A stretch of 32,284 nt of DNA from Anaerovorax odorimutans (GTDB taxonomy: Bacteria; Bacillota; Clostridia; Peptostreptococcales; Anaerovoracaceae). The notes under the pieces are model-generated. The model was given only the letters and a program-made list of their open reading frames with translations. It ran no database searches and had not been told where the DNA came from. Below are positions 23,601 to 32,284 of the stretch, one piece after another. The stretch is from NCBI RefSeq assembly GCF_024459955.1, contig NZ_JANFXK010000027.1, positions 1 through 32,284 of the forward strand, in the 5' to 3' direction. Position numbers and translations under genes: made by a program. Each line of letters starts with the position of its first letter. Within the stretch, counting starts at the first letter, position 1.

Positions 23601-24515
23601 ATGAAAAAACACAGCGAGCACAGACCCTTCTTTTACGGAGGGCTTATTTTGCTGCAGTGCTTCATCTGGGGAGTCGGCAATCCGATTACGAAAATCAGCG
23701 TGGAAACCATTCCGCCCTTCTATTGCATGGGAATTCGCTTTACGCTGGCCTTTGCTCTGTTCATGCTGGTCTTCGGCCACAAAATCATCCCGCAGTTTAA
23801 AAAGGCCTATATCCCCGATTGCGTCGTGATCGGACTGTTCACCGCCGCATCCTTTATTTTTTCCACGTTCGCCCTGCATCTGACCGATGCTACCATCGTC
23901 GGATTCCTGCTGGCCTTTTCCGTGGTCTTCACGCCGATACTTTCGTTTTTTATACTGAAGCAAAAAATCAGCGGAAAATTTGCGCTGATTATACTTCTCG
24001 TTGTGGTCGGCCTCTACTTTCTCTGTGCCAACGGAGGCAGCTTCACCTTCGGCATCGGCGAACTCATGGCGCTGCTCAGTGCTTTGGCAGGAGCCGGCAT
24101 GCTGATCTATAGCTCCAAGCATGTAAGCGATATCGGTCCCCTGGCCCTGTCAGCATCCCAGTGCGCAGTCACTGCGGCCGTCTCTTTCTTCTTTGCGGTT
24201 ATCTTTGAGGATGTCCGCGATCTGAGCCAGGCTGCGCCTGAAGGCTGGGCCGCTGTCATTTATCTCGCCGTGGGCTGCACCTGCGTCGCCTATATTCTGC
24301 AGAACATCGCCCTGAGGAAGGTCTCAGCCACTTTTGTTTCTCTGGCATTCTGTACGGAACCGGTCTTTACGGCAATCGCTGCCTTTTTTATTCTGGGCGA
24401 ACGCCTGTCTCCTTTCGGCCTCGCAGGTGCACTCCTCATCGCTGTTGGCATTGCTATGGCGTCTCTTCTCCCATCATCGGAAAACGATATAGCAAAGAAA
24501 AAAGACGAGCAATAA
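23601..24515 (+). CDS. EamA-family DMT transporter
   Basis: 304 residues with ten predicted membrane helices in two EamA repeats: CFIWGVGNPITKIS near residue 20, and VGCTCVAYILQNIALRKVSATFVSLAFCTEPVFTAI in the second half (near 230-265). Such proteins export amino acids or metabolites. The frame begins far upstream at 23511, inside the nitroreductase gene, but AAGGAGAG precedes the ATG at 23601. The last codons overlap a terminator working on the opposite strand. Confidence 0.9.
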   Translation: MKKHSEHRPFFYGGLILLQCFIWGVGNPITKISVETIPPFYCMGIRFTLAFALFMLVFGHKIIPQFKKAYIPDCVVIGLFTAASFIFSTFALHLTDATIVGFLLAFSVVFTPILSFFILKQKISGKFALIILLVVVGLYFLCANGGSFTFGIGELMALLSALAGAGMLIYSSKHVSDIGPLALSASQCAVTAAVSFFFAVIFEDVRDLSQAAPEGWAAVIYLAVGCTCVAYILQNIALRKVSATFVSLAFCTEPVFTAIAAFFILGERLSPFGLAGALLIAVGIAMASLLPSSENDIAKKKDEQ

Positions 24516-24523
24516 AGCCCGTC
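24498..24523 (-). terminator. Terminator for the Spx-like/small protein transcript
   Basis: On the minus strand GACGGGC pairs with GCTCGTC (one wobble) around TTTATT and is followed by six T. It is embedded in the final codons of the convergent EamA gene. Confidence 0.7.
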
Positions 24524-24538
24524 CCTGTCCTTTCCTGC

Positions 24539-24712
24539 TTAGTCGTCACCCTTCAACCGTTTCGCTGCCCAAAGGCTCAGCGCCGCGATTCCGGCAAGCA
24601 AGCCGGTCGTGACTGCCAGGCCGCCTAACAGCCCCTTTGTCTTTGGATCCCGATCCCTTGTGATATCTTCCTTTGGCGTTCCGTTCTTCTTCGCTGCAAA
24701 TCCACATTTCAT
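24539..24712 (-). CDS. Small single-span membrane protein
   Basis: 57 residues: a polar Lys/Asp-rich N-terminus of about 27 residues, one hydrophobic segment (GLLGGLAVTTGLLAGIAALS, about 29-48) and a short basic tail AKRLKGDD. I do not recognise the family. An ATG 8 codons upstream (24736) exists, but AGGAGG lies 8 bases before the ATG at 24712, which sets the start. It follows the Spx-like gene by 53 bases with a possible extra TATAAT box between, and ends at a clear terminator. Confidence 0.65.
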   Translation of the reverse strand: MKCGFAAKKNGTPKEDITRDRDPKTKGLLGGLAVTTGLLAGIAALSLWAAKRLKGDD

Positions 24713-24765
24713 AGCAGGTTCCTCCTTTTGATCCATTGGTTCCTTGTATTATAACGTTCTCAGCT

Positions 24766-25113
24766 TTAAAGCTTTTCAGCCCATTCCGCTTCTTTGAATC
24801 CCGTCAGAACAACTCCGTCCTTAATGACCAGAGGCCGTTTCACCAACATTCCGTCCGTAGCCAGAAGCTCCAGCTGCTCGTCCTCAGACATCTCCGGCAG
24901 CCTGTCTTTCAGTTTCAATTCCTTGTATTTGAGGCCGCTGGTGTTAAAAAACCTTTTTAAAGGAAGCCCGCTCTTTTCATAGGCCTCTTTCAGCACCTCC
25001 CTGGACGGGTTGTCTTCTTTTATATCGATCAACTCATACTCCTTGCCCTGCTCATCCAGCCATTTAAGCGCCTTCTTGCAGGTGGTGCACTTTGGATAGC
25101 AATACACTTTCAT
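24766..25113 (-). CDS. Spx/MgsR/ArsC-like thioredoxin-fold protein
   Basis: 115 residues, normal for the ArsC/Spx family. The redox motif CTTC follows the first strand (CYPKCTTCKKALKWL, so C9 and C12). GLPLKRFFNTSGLKYKELKL near 48 and VKRPLVIKDG near 91 match this family rather than true arsenate reductases, where the resistance operon is absent here. It may act as an Spx-type regulator bound to RNA polymerase or as a thiol reductase. GGGAGG precedes the ATG. It is transcribed with the small membrane protein downstream. Confidence 0.88.
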   Translation of the reverse strand: MKVYCYPKCTTCKKALKWLDEQGKEYELIDIKEDNPSREVLKEAYEKSGLPLKRFFNTSGLKYKELKLKDRLPEMSEDEQLELLATDGMLVKRPLVIKDGVVLTGFKEAEWAEKL

Positions 25114-25139
25114 CTCTTTTGTTCCTCCCTTTTCTTTTC

Positions 25140-25168
25140 ATCATAAACCAGTTACCCGGTTATTGCAA
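25140..25168 (-). promoter_or_regulatory. Promoter of the Spx-like gene
   Basis: Minus strand: TTGCAA (25163-25168), 17 bases, TATGAT (25140-25145). Confidence 0.65.
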
Positions 25169-25244
25169 CTCTAATCCTTCCCGGAGGTCTACTCTCCCGG
25201 TCTTACGTCCGAATATATTATATGCCGGAAAACGAATTTCTTTA

Positions 25245-25276
25245 CAAAAAAACTGGTATCTCTACGACACCAGTTT
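25245..25276 (-). terminator. Terminator of the coiled-coil gene
   Basis: On the minus strand AAACTGGT pairs with ACCAGTTT, followed by a run of seven T. Confidence 0.8.
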
Positions 25277-25289
25277 CTCATTATGCTGA

Positions 25290-25796
25290 TTATTCTTTCG
25301 TATCTTCTTCCTCAGGCATATGCTTGGCCTTTTGGATCACTTCTTCAAGCGCCGCAGCCAGTTCATCTCCTGATCGCTCAATAAGTACAGCCATCTCTTG
25401 CTCTGACTGTTCTTCCATTTCCCGTATGTTTATCTGCATCTGCGCTTTCATTTCTTCCAGCTCTGATTCCAATCCTTTGGCCAGAGAGACCGCATCCGCG
25501 TCATCCCCTGCTTCGGGGACCGGCTCTTCCGTACCGTCTATATCAGCCATCTCGGCCTGAAGCTCTTTTTTCAGTTCCTCGGTCTGCGCCTTAAGCGCCT
25601 TTCTGAATTCGCAAAGCTCGGCTTTCATGACCGCCCGCAGGCTGTCCTTTTCCGTCTCCAGCTCCAGCTCCATATCGGAGAGCTGTGTACGAATCTCCCC
25701 TTTCAGACCATCGGCTTCATTTTTTATGTCTGTATTGACTGCGCGTATTTTGTCATACGCCTCCGCCAATCTCAAGCCCATTTCATCGATGTCCAT
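25290..25796 (-). CDS. Coiled-coil protein of unknown function
   Basis: 168 residues, almost entirely Glu/Lys/Ala/Leu/Met-rich helix with heptad-like spacing. Two coiled-coil segments (about 5-85 and 104-158) are separated by an acidic Pro/Gly/Asp hinge (IDGTEEPVPEAGDDAD). There is no signal peptide or membrane segment, and I do not recognise the family. AAGGAAGG lies shortly before the ATG. It has its own promoter with a 14-bp palindrome and its own terminator, so it is a single-gene unit. Confidence 0.7.
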   Translation of the reverse strand: MDIDEMGLRLAEAYDKIRAVNTDIKNEADGLKGEIRTQLSDMELELETEKDSLRAVMKAELCEFRKALKAQTEELKKELQAEMADIDGTEEPVPEAGDDADAVSLAKGLESELEEMKAQMQINIREMEEQSEQEMAVLIERSGDELAAALEEVIQKAKHMPEEEDTKE

Positions 25797-25825
25797 GTTA
25801 CCTTCCTTCTCCCCATGTCGCTTCT

Positions 25826-25856
25826 ATATGGTACCATATCCCCGTCTATTTCTCAA
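25826..25856 (-). promoter_or_regulatory. Promoter of the coiled-coil gene with a 14-bp palindrome
   Basis: Minus strand: TTGAGA (25851-25856), 17 bases, TACCAT (25828-25833). The perfect palindrome ATATGGTACCATAT (25826-25839) covers the -10 box and could be an operator. Confidence 0.5.
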
Positions 25857-25881
25857 GTAACTTTCAAATATTTTCCATAGT

Positions 25882-25913
25882 AAAAGTAGACAGCGCAAAA
25901 CCTGCGCTGTCTA
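25882..25913 (-). terminator. Terminator of ilvD
   Basis: TAGACAGCGCA and TGCGCTGTCTA (25887-25897 and 25903-25913) form an 11-bp stem followed on the minus strand by CTTTTAC. Confidence 0.8.
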
Positions 25914-25971
25914 AAAATCATTTATCTAAATGCTCCGTGTATTCTGGTCTGAAAAAAACTTCTTGCAGGCT

Positions 25972-27636
25972 CTACTCCATTACCGCTCCCCGGTCAGCCG
26001 ATGTGACATTTCGCTGATATCTGGCCAGCCACCCTGATTTGGCTCCAAAATCAGGCGCCGTATAGGCGGCTTTTCTTTTCTCAAATTCTTCATCGCTGAT
26101 CTTAGCGTTGATCTTTGATGCCGGAATGTCGATCTCGATGATGTCGCCTTCCTGCAGGTAAGCGATATTCCCGCCGGCAGCTGCCTCAGGGGCGACGTGG
26201 CCGATGGATGCGCCTCTGCTGGCCCCGCTGAATCTTCCGTCAGTAATCAGGGCCACGGTCTTATCCAGCTTCATGCCGGCCAGAGCGCTGGTTGGGTTGA
26301 GCATTTCCCGCATTCCCGGTCCGCCCTTCGGTCCTTCATAACGAATTACAACCACATCTCCGTCTACAATTTTGCCGCCGTAGATCGCGTCGATGGCTTC
26401 TTCTTCACTGTTGAACACTCTGGCAGGTCCGGAGTGGGTCAGCATTTCCGGAGCAACGGCACTTCTCTTAACTACGCATCCGTTCTGCGCAATGTTTCCC
26501 CAAAGTATGGCAATACCGCCTGTTTCACTGTAAGGCTCGCTTACCGGACGGATAATATCATAATCCTTTACCGCCGCACCTTCCATGTTTTCGCCCACCG
26601 TTTTCCCGGAAGCTGTAATCAGGCTCTTATCGATCAGCCCTTTCTTATCCAGTTCGCTGAACACAGCCATCAGTCCGCCGGCTCTGTTCAGATCGTGCAT
26701 ATGGGTGCCTCCCGCCGGGGCCAGATGGCACAGGTTGGGCACCTTGCCGCTGAATTCGTTGAAAATATTCAGATTAAGTTCTATGCCCGCTTCATTGGCA
26801 ATCGCCAGCAGATGAAGCACGCTGTTGGATGAACAGCCCAAAGCCATATCGCAGGCCAGGGCGTTTTTGATGGATTTTTCATTGATGATATCCCTGGCAG
26901 TAATATCCTTTTCCACCAGTCCCATGATCGCCATGCCCGCACGTTTTGCCAGGCGTATACGTCCGCTTTCCACTGCCGGTATCGTCCCATTGCCCGGAAG
27001 CGCAATACCAATCGCTTCACACAGGCAGTTCATGCTGTTGGCGGTATACATACCGGAACAGGAACCGCATCCCGGACAGGTGTTCTGTTCAAACTCCAAA
27101 AGCTGTTCATCGTCGATCAGGTCCGCTTTTCTGGCGCCTACGGCCTCAAACATCTTGGAGAGGCTGGTTTCTTCGCCGTTTACCAGGCCGGACATCATCG
27201 GGCCGCCGGAACATACCACAGCCGGAATATCCATTCTCACGGCAGCCATGACCATTCCCGGCACGATCTTATCGCAGTTGGGAACCAGCACCACACCGTC
27301 CAGCGCATGGCCCATAACCATGGTCTCCACGCTGTCCGCGATCAGTTCACGGCTGGCCAGACTGTATTTCATACCGATATGGCCCATGGCGATCCCGTCG
27401 CAGACACCGATGGACGGGATCTCGATTGGGGTTCCGCCCGCCATCCGCACACCGGCCTTTACCGCATCCGCCACCTTGTCCAGATGCATGTGCCCCGGCA
27501 CAATCTCACTCTTGGCTGATATCACACCGATCAGCGGCCGATCCAGCTCCTCTTTTGTATATCCCATCGCATAGAACAGACTCCTCATAGGAGCTTTTTC
27601 CACGCCCTGAGTAACTTTCGCACTTCTCAGCGTCAT
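25972..27636 (-). CDS. ilvD: Dihydroxy-acid dehydratase
   Basis: 554 residues. An iron-sulfur enzyme that dehydrates 2,3-dihydroxy-isovalerate and -methylvalerate to the 2-oxo acids. Cluster cysteines are seen in [11 protein letters not shown] and [34 protein letters not shown] and [16 protein letters not shown] are family signatures. The frame starts at 27690, but AAAGGAAG lies shortly before the ATG at 27636 and the protein aligns from MTLRSAKV. It is the last ilv gene, separated from ilvC by a 351-base repeat-bearing gap, and may have its own regulation there. Confidence 0.95.
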   Translation of the reverse strand: MTLRSAKVTQGVEKAPMRSLFYAMGYTKEELDRPLIGVISAKSEIVPGHMHLDKVADAVKAGVRMAGGTPIEIPSIGVCDGIAMGHIGMKYSLASRELIADSVETMVMGHALDGVVLVPNCDKIVPGMVMAAVRMDIPAVVCSGGPMMSGLVNGEETSLSKMFEAVGARKADLIDDEQLLEFEQNTCPGCGSCSGMYTANSMNCLCEAIGIALPGNGTIPAVESGRIRLAKRAGMAIMGLVEKDITARDIINEKSIKNALACDMALGCSSNSVLHLLAIANEAGIELNLNIFNEFSGKVPNLCHLAPAGGTHMHDLNRAGGLMAVFSELDKKGLIDKSLITASGKTVGENMEGAAVKDYDIIRPVSEPYSETGGIAILWGNIAQNGCVVKRSAVAPEMLTHSGPARVFNSEEEAIDAIYGGKIVDGDVVVIRYEGPKGGPGMREMLNPTSALAGMKLDKTVALITDGRFSGASRGASIGHVAPEAAAGGNIAYLQEGDIIEIDIPASKINAKISDEEFEKRKAAYTAPDFGAKSGWLARYQRNVTSADRGAVME

Positions 27637-27987
27637 AAATTTCTTCCTTTCTACACCAATGGGACAGATACCTTCCCGCATCCGCCCCATTTGACAATCA
27701 ATACTTTATTTCATTACCTTTGCGGCCTACAGCTTGCTGCTTCCCGGCCCCTCCAGAAGGCAGGGCACTTCCGCAGTCCCTGCGTATCGCGCAAGCAATA
27801 CAGCGCAGGCCGAGGACATTGCCGGAGCAAAACAACTTTATCTTTCAAACCGCCACTGCCCTTCCCCAACTAAGTTATTATTTTCTCGCCAAGGAAAAAG
27901 TTCTTGCGCAAGCAAACTCCGCAGGCCCTATGTATCGCGCAAGCAATATAGCGCAGACCGAGGACATTGCCGGAGCAAAACTTTTTC
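27637..27987. repeat. ilvC-ilvD spacer with two 63-bp direct repeats
   Basis: Bases 27771-27833 and 27919-27981 match at 58 of 63 positions (offset 148) and share GTATCGCGCAAGCAATA and CCGAGGACATTGCCGGAGC. The second copy lies inside a larger dyad: GGAAAAAGTT (27893-27902) and AACTTTTTCC (27979-27988), the latter touching the ilvC stop codon. CTTGCGCAAG at 27903-27912 is a further palindrome. No protein is likely here. The spacer could be a 3'-end structure of ilvC, a processing site or a repeat insertion. Confidence 0.8.
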
Positions 27988-29034
<1,047 letters not shown>

Positions 29035-29550
29035 TTATTTTTTCTCGATGTTATATTCCTGAATGCCTCTTTCGATACCTGTGATACCGGTCCTGCAGAC
29101 CTCGGCGATATCGTAGCAGTTCATCATATCCATAAATCCATCCAGTTTATCCGGTGCTCCGGTGAGTTCCACGATCATGCTGTCCTTGGACAGGTCGATA
29201 ATCTTACCTCTGTAGATTTCAATAATCTCCCGAATCGCGGTACGGTCGTTCTTGTCGCATTTAATCTTTACCAGCAGCAGCTCCCTGTAAAGACTGTTTG
29301 CCGCATCCAGTGTGAAAATATCCCGCACTACTTCCAGCTTCTCCGTCTGCGTCAGGATCTGATGCAGAGCCTGCTCGGTTCCCGTGAACACGATCGTGAT
29401 TCTGGAAATTTCCGGATTATTGGTCGCGGAAACGGTCAGGGAATCGATGTTAAAGCCCCTTCTTCCGAAAAGGCTGACCACTCTGCTCAGAACGTTGGAC
29501 TGGTTATCGACCAATATGCTGATTACTTCTCTTTTCTGTGTCTTATCCAT
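29035..29550 (-). CDS. ilvN: Acetolactate synthase small subunit
   Basis: 171 residues. The N-terminal ACT domain (ISILVDNQSNVLSRVVSLFGRRGFNIDSLTV) binds the feedback amino acid valine. The C-terminal domain (YRGKIIDLSKDSMIVELTG) is that of the full-length regulatory subunit. It activates IlvB and confers inhibition. AAGGAG lies before the ATG, which is 13 bases after ilvB. Confidence 0.95.
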   Translation of the reverse strand: MDKTQKREVISILVDNQSNVLSRVVSLFGRRGFNIDSLTVSATNNPEISRITIVFTGTEQALHQILTQTEKLEVVRDIFTLDAANSLYRELLLVKIKCDKNDRTAIREIIEIYRGKIIDLSKDSMIVELTGAPDKLDGFMDMMNCYDIAEVCRTGITGIERGIQEYNIEKK

Positions 29551-29563
29551 TGCCTTCTCCTTC

Positions 29564-31225
29564 CTATCCGATGATCATATCTTCAACTGTACCGCCGCCC
29601 GGAATCATTGGCAGTACCCGTTCTTCTCTCGCAATGGCGCAGTCGATCCAAACCGGTCCCTTTTCCTTGAGCGCCTTCTTGAATACGTCCTCAAACTCTG
29701 TAGGCGTTGACGCGGAAAATCCCTTTGCTCCGAAAGCTTCGGCAAGTTTCGGGAAGTCGGTCTTTCTTTCCGGCGTTGTCGCGGAATAACGGCGTCCGTA
29801 GAAGCTGGTCTGCCACTGGTAAACCATGCCCAGAACCCGGTTGTTCATAATGATCGTTATAATAGGAAGCTCTTCGCTGACAGCTGTGCAGGCTTCGTTG
29901 AGATTCATGTGGAAGGAACCGTCTCCGGTAAAGTGGATGACCCTCTTTTCCGGGCAGCCCACCTGCGCCCCAATGGCCGCTCCGTAGCCAAATCCCATGG
30001 TGCCCAGCCCGCCGCTGGTAATGAAGTCTTTTGTTTTATCGTGTTTCAAATATTGGGCGGCCCACATCTGATGCTGGCCTACGTCGGTAACGTAGATCGT
30101 CTCTTTATCAGTGAGATCACATACGGCCGTTACCACCTCGCTGGGGTGAAGCTCCGCGTCCTGGCACTTCACATCGCCGGTCTTTTTCTTCCACTCTGTG
30201 GACTGCGCCACCCATTCTGCGTGATCCCTCTTTTCGATCATCGGCAGCAGCTTTTCAAGGAAGTCCTTTACATCGCTGATAACGCTTTTATCTACGATAA
30301 CATTTTTATTGATTTCGCTCTTATCAATATCCACCTGGACTTTTTTCGCGCGCTTTGCGAATTTCTGCGGGTTAAGCGCTACACGGTCGCTGAACCGGCA
30401 TCCCAAAGCGATCAGAAGGTCGGCTCTGTCCACCGCCCGGTTGGCAGCAATGCTGCCGTGCATTCCGATCAGGCCCAGATTCCGCTTGTTTTCGTATCCC
30501 AGAATTCCTGCGGCCATCAGAGTATATGTAGCCGGGATATCCGCTTTTTCCAGCAGCTCGTTGAGTTCGTCGCCGGCATCGGAAGCCGCTACGCCTCCGC
30601 CGAAGTAAATGACAGGGCGCTCCGCCTGGTTAATCATCTCAGCGATCTCCGCCACTTCATCGTCGTCCGCCAGCGGGTGGGACTGGAGAGGCAGCGGTTT
30701 GCCCTTTTTATAGTCGATCGTGTCGGCAGTAACGTCTTTTGTAATATCAATCAGTACCGGTCCTTTTCTTCCGCTATTGGCAATTCGGAAGGATTCCCGT
30801 ATGGCATGCTCCAGGTCTTCGATTCTATTTACAAAGAAGCTGTGCTTTGTGATCGGCAAGGTCACACCTGTGATGCAGATTTCCTGGAAAGCGTCACGTC
30901 CGATCAGGCTGTCGGGCACATTGGCCGTAATGGCAATCATCGGAATGCTGTCCATGAAAGCAGTTGCGATGCCTGTGACCAGATTGGTTGCTCCCGGTCC
31001 GCTGGTGGCAAAGACAACGCCTGTTTTCCCAGTAGCTCTGTAATAGCCGTCCGCCGCATGGGCAGCACCCTGCTCATGGGCCGTAAGGACGTGCTTGATT
31101 TTGTCTCTGTACTCATACAGCACATCGTATAGATTGAGGGCCGTTCCGCCCGGGTATCCGAATACCGTATCCACACCATGCTCTAACAAAATTTCCGCTA
31201 CTAACTGTGATCCTGTTAATTTCAT
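29564..31225 (-). CDS. ilvB: Acetolactate synthase large subunit, biosynthetic
   Basis: 553 residues. A ThDP/FAD/Mg enzyme that condenses pyruvate with itself or with 2-oxobutanoate. The catalytic Glu lies in LTAHEQGAAHAADGYYR, the FAD region around GCRFSDRV, and the ThDP motif GDGSFHMNLNE...MNN near residue 430-455. It pairs with the IlvN subunit next to it. A frame start at 31249 exists; AAGGAAG precedes the ATG at 31225 and the family begins with MKLTGSQLV. First gene of ilvBNCD. Confidence 0.96.
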   Translation of the reverse strand: MKLTGSQLVAEILLEHGVDTVFGYPGGTALNLYDVLYEYRDKIKHVLTAHEQGAAHAADGYYRATGKTGVVFATSGPGATNLVTGIATAFMDSIPMIAITANVPDSLIGRDAFQEICITGVTLPITKHSFFVNRIEDLEHAIRESFRIANSGRKGPVLIDITKDVTADTIDYKKGKPLPLQSHPLADDDEVAEIAEMINQAERPVIYFGGGVAASDAGDELNELLEKADIPATYTLMAAGILGYENKRNLGLIGMHGSIAANRAVDRADLLIALGCRFSDRVALNPQKFAKRAKKVQVDIDKSEINKNVIVDKSVISDVKDFLEKLLPMIEKRDHAEWVAQSTEWKKKTGDVKCQDAELHPSEVVTAVCDLTDKETIYVTDVGQHQMWAAQYLKHDKTKDFITSGGLGTMGFGYGAAIGAQVGCPEKRVIHFTGDGSFHMNLNEACTAVSEELPIITIIMNNRVLGMVYQWQTSFYGRRYSATTPERKTDFPKLAEAFGAKGFSASTPTEFEDVFKKALKEKGPVWIDCAIAREERVLPMIPGGGTVEDMIIG

Positions 31226-31301
31226 TTCGCATTCTTCCTTTTCTTTCAAAATTTTCTTGTTTGTCCTTATATATACACTATTTTTCAGCCTAGCACAACC
31301 T

Positions 31302-31329
31302 ATTATAAAGGATTTTTTAAGAAAGTCAA
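31302..31329 (-). promoter_or_regulatory. Promoter of ilvBNCD
   Basis: Minus strand: TTGACT (31324-31329), 16 bases, TATAAT (31302-31307). The leader to the ilvB ATG is about 70 bases, too short for a T-box, and I see no T-box or leader-peptide features. An AT-rich stretch near 31236-31250 weakly resembles a CodY box (about 10 of 15 positions). Confidence 0.7.
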
Positions 31330-31469
31330 TGCGTTTTTGTGTTAAAAAACAACGTTTTTATATTTTTATAGTTAAAATTCACAATTTCTTGTTTTTAAAG
31401 CTGTACATCGCCCTTTCAAGCTCCTCCCATTTTATCTGCACGATCCACCCCGGATTCTTTTTTCAGGCT

Positions 31470-32048
31470 CTATTCAATGGCCATAACTACAGAAATTCCT
31501 GCCATGACCAGCGCCGCCAGCAACAGCGGCATCATGCCATCCCAATAGGCCATACGGCTGTCCAGTCGGTAGTAGAGTACATAGCAGACCAGGCAAAGCA
31601 GCAGCGCCGCCGTAACAACCACAGCAAAGGCCAGCGCCGTCCCCCGGGAAAAGCCATGCATACCGTAAAGGGCATTGATTTCCGACAGAGCCAGCACGGC
31701 CCAGCCTATGATTAACAGCAGCTCCGATGTCACTGGCCGGTTGAAAAACAGACGGGTAATCACCAGCAGTATAATGTAGGCTGCGATACCGCCCCATATA
31801 AGCCATTTGCCGGGGAAAAGCTCCCGCATCGCAGGTGCCGCGGTCACACCCTGCACGATCAGCGCGACAGCAATGAACCCTGCCAAAGCAGCCGGAATCA
31901 AAAGCCATCCGCTTTTCATCCCCTTGATCGCGTCTTCCGGCCTGAAAGCCAGCAGCCACCACGCCAGGTAAAACCCGCAGCAGACAATCAGAAGAATATT
32001 GCCCCAGAATAAGTCCTTCATTGAAAGGTCAAAATTGATAATCCTCAA
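31470..32048 (-). CDS. Polytopic membrane protein of unknown function
   Basis: About 192 residues with six hydrophobic segments, including LLIVCCGFYLAWWLLAF, LLIPAALAGFIAVALIVQG and a C-terminal LLLAALVMAGISVVMAIE. Charged loops are short, and I recognise no family. The ATG at 32066 would lie only about 8 bases after the inferred transcript start and lacks a ribosome site. AAGGTGATC sits just before an in-frame TTG at 32048, which I prefer. It lies upstream of ilvB on the same strand, but ilvB has its own promoter. Confidence 0.6.
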   Translation of the reverse strand: MRIINFDLSMKDLFWGNILLIVCCGFYLAWWLLAFRPEDAIKGMKSGWLLIPAALAGFIAVALIVQGVTAAPAMRELFPGKWLIWGGIAAYIILLVITRLFFNRPVTSELLLIIGWAVLALSEINALYGMHGFSRGTALAFAVVVTAALLLCLVCYVLYYRLDSRMAYWDGMMPLLLAALVMAGISVVMAIE

Positions 32049-32080
32049 GCGATCACCTTCTTTCATGAGGTTATACTACA

Positions 32081-32109
32081 TTTTTACAGCTATTTGCCTG
32101 CACCGTCAA
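32081..32109 (-). promoter_or_regulatory. Promoter of the orphan membrane protein
   Basis: Minus strand: TTGACG (32104-32109), 17 bases, TAAAAA (32081-32086). It helps decide the downstream TTG start. Confidence 0.5.
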
Positions 32110-32136
32110 CCTTTTTAAGCAATTTGCATATTTTGT

Positions 32137-32284
32137 TCAACAACCGCTCCGTTTCAGCTTTATTGTTGAGGCTTTTTCAAGGTTTGCGGCCGCTGCTCCT
32201 GTTCAAAGTCGCATATAGATCGAGTTTCCATGCTCCCATGCCCTGCTATCCTTGAAAAAAGATCAACAAGAACTCGTTTTTTCG
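32137..32284. repeat. Dispersed dyad element, copy 3, cut by the window edge
   Basis: Dyad TCAACAA-N19-TTGTTGA (32137-32169) is followed 126 bases later by a second TCAACAA (32263-32269) whose partner arm would fall just beyond the window. TTTTTCAAGG near 32173-32182 can pair with CCTTGAAAAA near 32250-32259. The whole aligns to 21459-21616. Confidence 0.8.

Noticed and set aside
24766-25113. Arsenate reductase of an ars operon
   Set aside because: It has the CxxC and length of the Spx-like branch, and no arsR, arsB or acr3 is nearby.
31226-31469. T-box riboswitch or leader peptide before ilvBNCD
   Set aside because: The leader from the inferred start to the ATG is about 70 bases, without the T-box sequence, a specifier hairpin or a Leu/Val/Ile-rich small frame.

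Overview
The window reads as chromosomal DNA of a low-to-mid GC Gram-positive anaerobe, most likely class Clostridia (Bacillota). Evidence: nearly every gene has a strong AGGAGG-type ribosome binding site, promoters are of the TTGACA/TATAAT type, intrinsic terminators are frequent, and the families present (DUF815 ATPase, Spx/ArsC-like protein, EamA and AzlCD transporters, MerR-methyltransferase fusion) are typical of that class. I do not assign a species. I see no rRNA, tRNA, CRISPR array, insertion sequence or prophage gene.

Layout. 1-640 is a tandem array with a ~267-bp period that runs off the left edge. 735-8578 holds unlinked housekeeping genes: a SanA/YdcF-like membrane protein, ilvE, a DUF4143-type ATPase, ilvA, a DUF815 ATPase and a beta-helix lipoprotein. 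8653-13801 holds an APC permease, a stand-alone HisD-family dehydrogenase, a divergent MerR regulator fused to a degenerate methyltransferase-like domain, and a CYTH protein. 13765-20205 (minus) is a five-gene catabolic operon: FGGY kinase, MFS transporter, class III aminotransferase, RuBisCO-like protein (RLP) and MtnX-like HAD phosphatase. It is governed by a divergent TetR regulator at 20453. 21083-21729 is a repeat-rich intergenic region. 21730-25796 holds azlCD, a nitroreductase plus EamA exporter pair, an Spx-like protein with a small membrane protein, and a coiled-coil protein. 25972-31225 (minus) is ilvB-ilvN-ilvC-ilvD, followed by an orphan membrane protein and another intergenic repeat at the right edge.

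How the genes work together. Branched-chain amino acid metabolism dominates: acetohydroxyacid synthase (ilvBN), ketol-acid reductoisomerase (ilvC), dihydroxy-acid dehydratase (ilvD), threonine deaminase (ilvA), the branched-chain transaminase (ilvE) and the AzlCD exporter all lie within 31 kb, in separate transcription units. The second theme is the RLP operon. Its kinase, transporter, aminotransferase, RLP and phosphatase resemble the kinase-RLP-phosphatase-aminotransferase logic of methionine salvage, but lack mtnA, mtnB and mtnD homologues in the window. I infer an uncharacterised sugar-acid or polyol-derived catabolic pathway. A 16-bp operator overlapping its promoter is the probable TetR target.

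The most unusual non-coding signal is a family of 33-bp dyads with TCAACAN-N19-NTGTTGR/T architecture. They occur in pairs 125-126 bp apart at three separate intergenic loci (left edge, 21.5 kb, right edge).
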